From an uncultured Erysipelotrichaceae bacterium (GTDB lineage: Bacteria > Bacillota_I > Bacilli_A > RF39 > UBA660): a DNA stretch of 10,906 nucleotides. The stretch lies in contig CADBRL010000020.1 of NCBI GenBank assembly GCA_902797105.1, positions 1-10,906 on the forward strand, read 5' to 3'. The translations under genes and the position numbers were made by a program. The notes below the pieces were generated by a model. That model saw only the letters and a list, made by a program, of their open reading frames with translations, was not told the DNA's origin and ran no database searches. Shown one piece after another: positions 5,556 to 10,906 of the stretch (positions within the stretch are counted from its first letter, which is position 1; each line of letters starts with the position of its first letter).

Positions 5556-6800
5556 ATGAAAATATCAAATGATGAAAAAACACTACTAGACAAATTATAT
5601 AATCTTCGTGGTGAAGACAGTGTAATACTAGCTAAAATGAATAAAGAACGAGAAGAAGCTATTGAAACTGGTGAAAGAACTAAAAATGAAAAAGAAGTTC
5701 TACTTGAAAAAATAGCTAAACTAACTAAAGAAGAAGAAACACTTCAAGAAGAAGGAAATAAACTAATATCTTTACTTAGCAATATAAATAGAGATGATTT
5801 TGCTAATGTTTTAGATCGCTTGCAAATAGATTTTGACCCAGCTTCAATAAATGACAAGGTAAATAAAATGTTACCATCAACAATTGAAAAAGTAGTAGCA
5901 GAAAATAAATTAGCAAGTGAAGAACTTGAAAACGTTGAAACAGAAATGAACAATGCTATAACAAAAGTTGAAGAATTAGGTATTAGAAAAGATGAAGCAT
6001 TAAGCAATCAAGCAAAACTTAATGAATACTTTACTTTAGCTTTAGAAGGTAATATTAACATAACCAGAGATGCAATAACTAGTTTACTTGAAAAATTTGA
6101 TTTCAATGAAGATGAACAAAGAGAAGCTGCTAAAATACTAATGTTCCCAGAAGATGCATTGTATGAATATGATGGCATTTATAAAAGTAGAGATAAAGCT
6201 AGTAGAAAAACAATCACAGATGTCTTAGTAGAAGCTAAAAAGGAATCTAATGCGGAAGTTATAGAAACTAAAGAAGAAATTAGTGTTCCTGAAGTAGAAG
6301 CTAGCCTAGAAGCCCCATCTGCTTTAGAAGATATTTTTGATAAAGTAATAACAGAAAATAATATTCCAGAAGCACAAGAAGTAATTGAAAATGTTGCAAC
6401 TGATGAAGAAACAATCGCAGCAACAGAAAATGAATTACCAGAAAAAGAAAAATTAACTGAGTTACTTAAATCTTTAGAAGTAAATGTAAACTTACTCACA
6501 AATGAAGATTTAGAAAAAATATTAACAAACTATGATGAAGAATTAATAAAAGCAAATATAGAAGCCTTAAAGAAATATAAAATAGCACTTGATGTTATAA
6601 AAGACAATCCTGAAATTCTTTATGACAAAGAATTAAAAGAAAAACTAGAAAAATTAATAAATATTGGTAAAGAAGCTCGAGATATCAGCTTAATGCCAAG
6701 TATCTTAGTAAAATATGATTTAAAAGGTTTAAATAATACAATAAATGTATTACAAATAAGTGGATTAGATCCTAAAAAGGTTCCGTTAATGGCTTATTAG
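5556..6800 (+). CDS. Coiled-coil protein with C-terminal mTERF-like helical repeats
   Basis: I do not recognise an established family. The 414-residue product is entirely helical and soluble, with no signal or membrane segment. Residues 20-76 and about 105-155 are strong coiled coils rich in Glu/Lys heptads. Residues 166-225 form a globular helical part. Residues 226-300 are a very acidic, low-complexity linker (Glu/Ala/Val/Thr). Residues 300-414 carry short helical repeats in which a helix with Leu/Ile spacing is followed by a Pro that starts the next helix: NIEALKKYKIALDVIKDNPEIL at 334-355 (continuous), then ISLMPSILVKYDLKGLNN at 377-394, then ISGLDPKKVPLMAY at the end. This pattern resembles mTERF-type repeats, which bind nucleic acid in organelles. 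AAAGGG precedes ATG by about 9 nt, and the next gene starts 13 nt after the TAG stop. A scaffold or nucleic-acid role is speculation. Confidence 0.8.
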   Translation: MKISNDEKTLLDKLYNLRGEDSVILAKMNKEREEAIETGERTKNEKEVLLEKIAKLTKEEETLQEEGNKLISLLSNINRDDFANVLDRLQIDFDPASINDKVNKMLPSTIEKVVAENKLASEELENVETEMNNAITKVEELGIRKDEALSNQAKLNEYFTLALEGNINITRDAITSLLEKFDFNEDEQREAAKILMFPEDALYEYDGIYKSRDKASRKTITDVLVEAKKESNAEVIETKEEISVPEVEASLEAPSALEDIFDKVITENNIPEAQEVIENVATDEETIAATENELPEKEKLTELLKSLEVNVNLLTNEDLEKILTNYDEELIKANIEALKKYKIALDVIKDNPEILYDKELKEKLEKLINIGKEARDISLMPSILVKYDLKGLNNTINVLQISGLDPKKVPLMAY

Positions 6801-6813
6801 AAAGGAGTATATA

Positions 6814-7476
6814 ATGAAATCATTTGAAGAAGTAAAAAATATATACGAAGAAGAAAAAAATGGGTTTGATTTAGAGAAAGAACATCCAGAAAAGTTCTTA
6901 ATATCATTAGAACTAGCAAATGATGAAAATAGAGCACTATTAAAAGAATATGGTATAAATTTAAAACCAAGTGATTGGATAGTTTTGACTATTGAACCCG
7001 AAATTCTAAAAAAAGCCATATTACGAGCTAAGGATTTAGGTTTTCTAGAAGCTTATATTCAAACACCATCATTTTTAAAACAAGATGTTGATAAAGTTAT
7101 AAAAAGAATTGGTGAACTAGAACATTTAGGAATACCATACAAAAGTGAAAAAGGAAAATATCAGTCTTATCTATTCAGTGAAAGAGGTTATGACTATGTT
7201 TTACAAAGTAGTGGAAAAGCCCTTGATACAACTCCCAGTGTAATGGATGTTGAACTAAAAGAATTAGCAGATAGGGTAATGGAAACTTTTGCTATGGAAG
7301 ATAAAAAAAATGAAGTATATGAAAAATTAGCTAAAATTGAAAAAGAAGGTCATGGCATAAAAGATGCATTAATGGAAGCTTTTAAAACATACAGTGATAA
7401 TTTAGAATATTTAGCATCAAGCATAGATGAAATTCTTGAAGCAAATAAAGAAGTAGAAAAAGGGAGAGTAGCATGA
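6814..7476 (+). CDS. Helical-repeat protein of unknown function (second of three)
   Basis: A perfect AAAGGAG at 6801-6807 lies 6 nt before ATG 6814. The 220-residue soluble protein is predicted to be all-helical and is not a family I recognise. Residues 38-130 contain units like those in both neighbours: ALLKEYGINL then IEPEILKKAI, LRAKDLGFLEAYIQTPSFL, and IGELEHLGIPYK then YLFSERGYDYVL. Each pairs an L-x-x-x-G-I/F turn with a following helix that often starts at Pro. Residues 145-215 are a charged, probably coiled-coil tail. It overlaps the next gene by 4 nt (ATGA), so the two are probably translated together. The tight operon and shared repeat type suggest the three products work in one complex; that is inference from layout only. 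Confidence 0.8.
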   Translation: MKSFEEVKNIYEEEKNGFDLEKEHPEKFLISLELANDENRALLKEYGINLKPSDWIVLTIEPEILKKAILRAKDLGFLEAYIQTPSFLKQDVDKVIKRIGELEHLGIPYKSEKGKYQSYLFSERGYDYVLQSSGKALDTTPSVMDVELKELADRVMETFAMEDKKNEVYEKLAKIEKEGHGIKDALMEAFKTYSDNLEYLASSIDEILEANKEVEKGRVA

Positions 7477-7760
7477 GTTTTTTAAAAGAATATGGTTTTT
7501 TAGATAGTGATATTAGTGAATATGAAAATAATACTCCAGAAAAGATGAAAAAAGTTATCGAAGAACATGAAAACTTAGTAAAAGTTAACTTAGAGTATTT
7601 AAGAAACTTAGGAATTGAAACATACAAAGAAATATTCATTAATTATCCAGATATGTTTTTAATGGACCCTAGTAATTTTGAAGAAAGTTTTGCAAAATAT
7701 GATAAAGAAGAATTAATTTCTAAGTTAAATGCCAACTTCAAAATGGTAAAATATTTATAA
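7473..7760 (+). CDS. Small helical-repeat protein of unknown function (third of three)
   Basis: The start ATG overlaps the previous TGA stop (ATGA), and AGGGAG at 7461-7466 lies 6 nt upstream. The 95-residue soluble product has residues VNLEYLRNLGIETYKEIF (38-55) followed by NYPDMFLMDP (57-66). This aligns by pattern with the NIEALKKYKIALDVIKDNPEIL unit of the first gene of this operon. In effect it is a single repeat with short helical flanks, and it may be a truncated paralogue of its neighbours. It has no signal peptide, membrane helix or enzyme motif. It ends 19 nt before the bidirectional terminator. That the gene is real is well supported by spacing, ribosome site and protein-like composition; its role is unknown. 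Confidence 0.75.
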   Translation: MSFLKEYGFLDSDISEYENNTPEKMKKVIEEHENLVKVNLEYLRNLGIETYKEIFINYPDMFLMDPSNFEESFAKYDKEELISKLNANFKMVKYL

Positions 7761-7779
7761 TAAATAATCTCAAAGATAT

Positions 7780-7805
7780 AAATCGCTTCAATTTGAAGCG
7801 ATTTT
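7780..7805. terminator. Bidirectional terminator between convergent genes
   Basis: AAATCGCTTC (7780-7789), an AATTT loop and GAAGCGATTT (7795-7804) form a perfect 10-bp stem ending in T residues on both strands. It closes the helical-repeat operon on the plus strand. The last codons and TGA stop (7788-7790) of the minus-strand phosphoesterase lie inside the same stem. Confidence 0.85.
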
Positions 7806-8606
7806 CTTAAATTTATATAAATTTATTTCAGGTTTATTAAATAATCTAAACTGTATTTTTGGTGTACCAATTCCACCCGAAATAAATAATTTACTATCAT
7901 TTTCTTGATAACTTCCATAAACATATTTTTTTGCCATATCGCTTTTAATAAGCCCACCATAAAAAGGCACAATAACTTGACCATTTAAAGAATGTCCAGC
8001 AAATACAATATTAATATCTTCATTTTTTAATGTTTCAAAATAATCTGGATAATGAGTTATTACAATATTAACCATAGTTTCTAAATTATCTTCCATAAAC
8101 ATAGCATTACTAACATCATTAAGATTTGTAAGCCCAGTTATTTTTATTGGTTTAATATCCTTATAGAAAATATAATCTGACTCATTATCCAAAACCTTAA
8201 ATTCAGATTTAAACATTATATCTTTGTATGAATTAATTTCATCATTATCCCCAACAACGGCATATTTATATAAACTACATTTCATGTTTTTAAGGATTTC
8301 TACAAGTTTTTCTAAGTCACTTTCTGTAAGATTATTATTTTTATACAAAAGGTCACCTGTAAAAATAATAATATCTGGTTTTAAATCATTGATTTTTTTA
8401 GAAATATTTTCTATTTTCTTTAAATCATTTACATCTTTAATTAAAAAATCCGATAACTGCAAGATTTTAAAGCCATCAAAAGAATCAGATAAATCTTGAA
8501 TCTCAATAGTTTTTGAATTAACTTTAAAACCTTTAGTTCCCACAAAAACCCCATAAAAAATTAGACACAACATTAAAATAAAAATGCTTAAAAAAACTTT
8601 TTTCAT
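7788..8606 (-). CDS. Membrane-anchored metallophosphoesterase of the YkuE type, active site partly degenerate
   Basis: Calcineurin-like phosphoesterases of this group use two metals and, in Bacillus YkuE-type proteins, sit at the outer membrane face or wall. Residues 4-22 form an N-terminal membrane segment. The fold landmarks are LQLSDF (50-54), IIIFTGDLLY (80-88, with Asp85), VVGDNDE (117-123), ITHYPDYF (183-190, with His185), AGHSLNGQV (203-211, with His205) and the family's closing stretch SGGIGTPKIQFRLFNKPEI. Compared with the consensus D-x-H, GNHD and GHTHGGQ, the His after Asp53 is Leu55, the Asn-His pair is Asp120-Asn121, and the second His of GHxH is Leu207. At least three usual ligands are therefore changed. 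ATG 8604-8606 is preceded by a weak GGGG site and a good promoter. The family is firm; catalytic activity is doubtful. Confidence 0.85.
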   Translation of the reverse strand: MKKVFLSIFILMLCLIFYGVFVGTKGFKVNSKTIEIQDLSDSFDGFKILQLSDFLIKDVNDLKKIENISKKINDLKPDIIIFTGDLLYKNNNLTESDLEKLVEILKNMKCSLYKYAVVGDNDEINSYKDIMFKSEFKVLDNESDYIFYKDIKPIKITGLTNLNDVSNAMFMEDNLETMVNIVITHYPDYFETLKNEDINIVFAGHSLNGQVIVPFYGGLIKSDMAKKYVYGSYQENDSKLFISGGIGTPKIQFRLFNKPEINLYKFKKIASN

Positions 8607-8631
8607 TTCATACCCCGATTTCTACAATATA

Positions 8632-8660
8632 AATATACCATATTTGCAATTTATTATCAA
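8632..8660 (-). promoter_or_regulatory. Promoter of the metallophosphoesterase gene
   Basis: On the minus strand, TTGATA (8660-8655), a 17-bp spacer ending in the extended TGG (8640-8638), and -10 TATATT (8637-8632). Transcription should start near 8625, giving a leader of about 19 nt. Confidence 0.7.
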
Positions 8661-8667
8661 TTTAGAA

Positions 8668-8696
8668 TTGAAAAAACTTAAGAAATATGGTAAACT
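8668..8696 (+). promoter_or_regulatory. Promoter of the surface-protein operon
   Basis: -35 TTGAAA (8668-8673), a 17-bp spacer ending in the extended TGG (8688-8690), and -10 TAAACT (8691-8696). It lies back to back with the minus-strand promoter: the two -35 boxes are only 7 bp apart, so a regulator bound here could affect both. Confidence 0.7.
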
Positions 8697-8707
8697 AAAT
8701 CATAGGT

Positions 8708-8713
8708 AGGTGG
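8708..8713 (+). promoter_or_regulatory. Ribosome binding site choosing ATG 8719
   Basis: AGGTGG ends 5 nt before ATG 8719. An in-frame GTG at 8710 lies inside this site and has no proper ribosome site of its own, so the ATG start is preferred. It also gives a cleaner signal peptide. Confidence 0.65.
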
Positions 8714-8718
8714 ACCAA

Positions 8719-9477
8719 ATGTATAACATAAAAAAATATGCATTAGTTGCCTTTTCTTCGTTGATTTTAATGACTAATATTAAAGCCGCAACATGTGGAT
8801 ACGAAGAAAAAGCAAAATTAAATAATGAAATAGCAAATGTAAAAGCTAATTATGAAATAAAAGAAAGGATAATGGATCCAAGTGAATATGTGGTTCCAGA
8901 TGCTTTAACAGAAGAAGAAGCAGCTAAGTACGTTGCAAAGCAAGAATATTTTCAAATAAACATTTTAAATTTAACAGAAAATATCACAGCAGAAGTTACT
9001 AATAATTTAAATAATGATAAATTAACGTATGATTACACAACTGACAATAAAGGAAACATATCTTTTAATCAAATGGATTTAGATGAATTAATAACATACA
9101 CAATAAAGTTTTATGCATCAAAAAATACTGGATGTGAAGGAAGTGTTTTAAAAACTTTATATGTGAAAATGCCAAGATATAATTCCTATTCCACTTATTC
9201 TTTTTGTAAAAATATTCCTGATTATTACATGTGTCAAAAATATGTAACATATGAAGAAAAGGACTTTGATACATTTTATAATCGAGTTACTGCCGAAATA
9301 AACAAAAAGATAGATAAAGATAAAAGTAATGAAGAAAATCAAAAATGGTATAAAAAGGTATTTGGTTTTATAAAAGAACATAAAGTTGAATTTATAGCTG
9401 GGGGAGCAGTGTTGATTATTATTACTGGAGGAGCAACATATATTATAATTAAAAAACGTAGGAGAAGTATAATATGA
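8719..9477 (+). CDS. Type I membrane surface protein, signal peptide and C-terminal anchor, unknown function
   Basis: The protein has 252 residues. Residues 1-23 are a signal peptide with a likely cut at IKA-ATC. The outside part (24-222) carries four cysteines, Cys26, Cys139, Cys163 and Cys172, two of them only eight residues apart. The segment FQINILNLTENITAEVTNN and the following LITYTIKFYASKNTGC and LYVKMPRYN look like an immunoglobulin-like beta sandwich. Residues 223-244 form a Gly-rich membrane helix and KKRRRSII is a basic cytoplasmic tail, so the protein is held by a stop-transfer anchor, not by a sortase motif (no LPxTG). The next gene overlaps it by 4 nt (ATGA), tying it to the large secreted protein that follows; it could be its chaperone, anchor or partner. 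I do not recognise a named family. Confidence 0.8.
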   Translation: MYNIKKYALVAFSSLILMTNIKAATCGYEEKAKLNNEIANVKANYEIKERIMDPSEYVVPDALTEEEAAKYVAKQEYFQINILNLTENITAEVTNNLNNDKLTYDYTTDNKGNISFNQMDLDELITYTIKFYASKNTGCEGSVLKTLYVKMPRYNSYSTYSFCKNIPDYYMCQKYVTYEEKDFDTFYNRVTAEINKKIDKDKSNEENQKWYKKVFGFIKEHKVEFIAGGAVLIIITGGATYIIIKKRRRSII

Positions 9478-10906
9478 AAGAAAAGATAAAATATTTAATA
9501 TTAATAGTTTCATTACTATTTACATTTAGCAGTGTAAAAGCTGCACAAACACAATTTACTAATTCAAGTAGATTTACAGCAATACCTGTATCAGGTAGTG
9601 AATATAAAGTTCCGGGTATGACAGATGGAGTTTCACAATTTGGACTATACATATATGATTTTAAATCTACTTCTGATGGAAATTCATTTACAAGTTATTG
9701 TATGGACCCACATAAAAGATCTAATCGTGGCCAATCACAATATAAAATTGAACGTGTTCTCGGAGATTCAAAAAGTAAAGCGGTCCAAGCTTTTGATGCT
9801 GGTATTCAAGAAATAATTAAAAACGGATACAATCAATACAATAATAGCTATAAGCTTAATGTAAATACACCAGAAATAGGAAATATAAATACAACTGTAA
9901 GTGGAAACAATTTATACATTGCAACAAGTATTGCCATTCGTGCATATTCATTAGGTTTATTTGGTTTTGGTACTGATTTAACATTTAGCGTTGGAGGTCC
10001 AGCTGCATCTGCTCACATAACACGTGGGGTTCAATGGGCATCTTATCATCAAGACAAAGTTAATGTTATCAATCCAACAAATTGTTCTAGCAATAATTTG
10101 GAAGAATGGGGAAAATGTTACGTCAATAATTATATTAAAAATAAAGCCGGAGAAACTTGGTATAATTCTAAATATAATTTAGCAGTTGACAATAATACGC
10201 CATCATCATACGCAATAATTTACACAGCATATGAACTATTCGTTTCTGGCTTAGATAAGGCTTATGAAGCTTACACAGGAACAGTTAAAACTCCAACAAT
10301 CAAAGCAGAAATTCAAAAAAATACAAAAAGTATTGAAAAAAGTAATACAACTGAAACAGTGTATATGTATGCAGACTTTACAGTTAACAATTTTAGTGCA
10401 ACGAATGGTAAAGTAACAAATATAAATGTAGTATGTAATGACTGTCAAAGAAATGGTGCAAGAATTTTAAAAACTGAAATTCGTAAACCTGGAACAGATA
10501 CATGGGAAAATTTAACTAATCAAATTAATATTTTAGATTATTTAACAGCTGATGGAAATTTAAAAAGTGGAAAGATTGAAACAAGAATAACAGTTAGCAA
10601 ACCTGTAGGGAATGAAAATTGCAGTAATTCATCATTTAAAATTACTTATGATTATACTGACCCAAATTTAGTTTATAGTGGTGTACTACTAAAAACAAGT
10701 GACGCACAAGCTCAACGTTTCTTTATAATTCAAAAAAATGAAGATGTTTTAAAGGGAGAAGTTGAAGGAACTATTAAATGTTCTAGTCTAACATGTGAAA
10801 CTACCTTAGAAGAACCAATTTGTAGTTATGATGAAACTAAAGCTGTAGCAACAATAAAAACAAATAGTAATATCAAAAAATGTATAATTGACAAAAATGA
10901 TGACGC
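9474..10906 (+). CDS. Large secreted surface protein with thioester-domain-like N-terminus (partial at right edge)
   Basis: The frame is open for 477 codons to the window edge. AGGAG at 9460-9464 lies 9 nt before the ATG, which overlaps the previous stop. Residues 1-23 are a signal peptide cut near VKA-AQT. Residues 25-260 resemble the Cys-Gln thioester domain of Gram-positive adhesins: SYCMDPH with Cys76, then FDAGIQEIIKNGY at 107-119, then a helix YIATSIAIRAYS at 148-159, and GVQWASYH at 185-192 with Gln187. In known domains a Cys in a 'YCxD'-like motif bonds to a Gln in 'TQxAIW'. Here the helix at 151-156 aligns with that motif but has lost Gln and Trp, while Gln187 lies in another motif of similar form. 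From about 270 follow beta-rich, cysteine-bearing modules (Cys321/324, 383, 436/441, 450, 470). The end and any membrane or wall anchor lie outside the window. Confidence 0.75.
   Translation, partial: MKEKIKYLILIVSLLFTFSSVKAAQTQFTNSSRFTAIPVSGSEYKVPGMTDGVSQFGLYIYDFKSTSDGNSFTSYCMDPHKRSNRGQSQYKIERVLGDSKSKAVQAFDAGIQEIIKNGYNQYNNSYKLNVNTPEIGNINTTVSGNNLYIATSIAIRAYSLGLFGFGTDLTFSVGGPAASAHITRGVQWASYHQDKVNVINPTNCSSNNLEEWGKCYVNNYIKNKAGETWYNSKYNLAVDNNTPSSYAIIYTAYELFVSGLDKAYEAYTGTVKTPTIKAEIQKNTKSIEKSNTTETVYMYADFTVNNFSATNGKVTNINVVCNDCQRNGARILKTEIRKPGTDTWENLTNQINILDYLTADGNLKSGKIETRITVSKPVGNENCSNSSFKITYDYTDPNLVYSGVLLKTSDAQAQRFFIIQKNEDVLKGEVEGTIKCSSLTCETTLEEPICSYDETKAVATIKTNSNIKKCIIDKNDD

Noticed and set aside
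8710..8718. GTG start at 8710 for the type I membrane protein
   Set aside because: It falls within the AGGTGG ribosome site that serves ATG 8719, and leaves almost no leader after the predicted transcript start.
9157..9513. Minus-strand 118-residue reading frame over the surface-protein junction
   Set aside because: It is the shadow of two well-supported plus-strand genes, has no ribosome site, and its Phe/Ile-rich composition is the expected antisense artefact.
9625..9816. Plus-strand 63-residue reading frame inside the thioester-domain gene
   Set aside because: It lies fully within the large secreted-protein gene in another frame, without a ribosome site or protein-like features.
1..10906. 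CRISPR arrays, tRNA/rRNA genes, insertion sequences or prophage genes
   Set aside because: No regularly spaced repeats, cloverleaf-like GC-rich segments, transposase or integrase motifs were seen on either strand.

Overview
The window looks like part of an AT-rich genome of an anaerobic, host-associated Firmicutes/Bacilli-type bacterium, perhaps one of the uncultured gut lineages near Mollicutes or Erysipelotrichia. This rests on the very low GC and A-ending codons, strong AGGAGG-type ribosome sites, a superoxide reductase (typical of anaerobes), and surface proteins with Gram-positive domains (InlB-type repeat, possible thioester domain). TGA, TAA and TAG all end genes here, so the standard bacterial code is used, not the Mycoplasma code. 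Most promoters I could place share a 17-bp spacer and an extended -10 box (TGn before TAtaaT-like hexamers).

Layout. (1) 1-768: the end of an unrecognised plus-strand reading frame, a nested palindrome, and a minus-strand ABC-transporter substrate-binding protein (SsuA/NMT1/THI5 type) that stops after 200 residues, well short of the family length. (2) 844-3147: a plus-strand operon with its own promoter and terminator. It encodes a two-iron superoxide reductase (desulfoferrodoxin), a membrane-anchored InlB-repeat protein whose frame runs through one in-frame amber codon into a zinc metallopeptidase domain, and a small DUF3221/YobA-like membrane protein. (3) 3135-5481: a GNAT acetyltransferase fused to a MazG-like NTP pyrophosphohydrolase, broken by a two-base shift in a (TA)6 tract, then a cytoplasmic M14-type zinc carboxypeptidase overlapping it by 20 nt, then a terminator. 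(4) 5501-7805: a three-gene operon of unrecognised alpha-helical proteins sharing mTERF-like short helical repeats, ending at a bidirectional terminator. (5) 7788-8606 minus: a membrane-anchored YkuE-type metallophosphoesterase with several metal ligands replaced. (6) 8668-10906: divergently transcribed surface-protein operon, with a type I membrane protein and then a large secreted, thioester-domain-like protein running off the right edge.

The most notable points are two genes that read as single proteins interrupted by one small lesion each (an amber codon at 2122-2124 and a TA-repeat slip at 3334-3345), a phosphoesterase that may be a pseudoenzyme, the uncharacterised helical-repeat trio, and the surface operon. 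I see no tRNA, rRNA, CRISPR array, insertion sequence or transposase.
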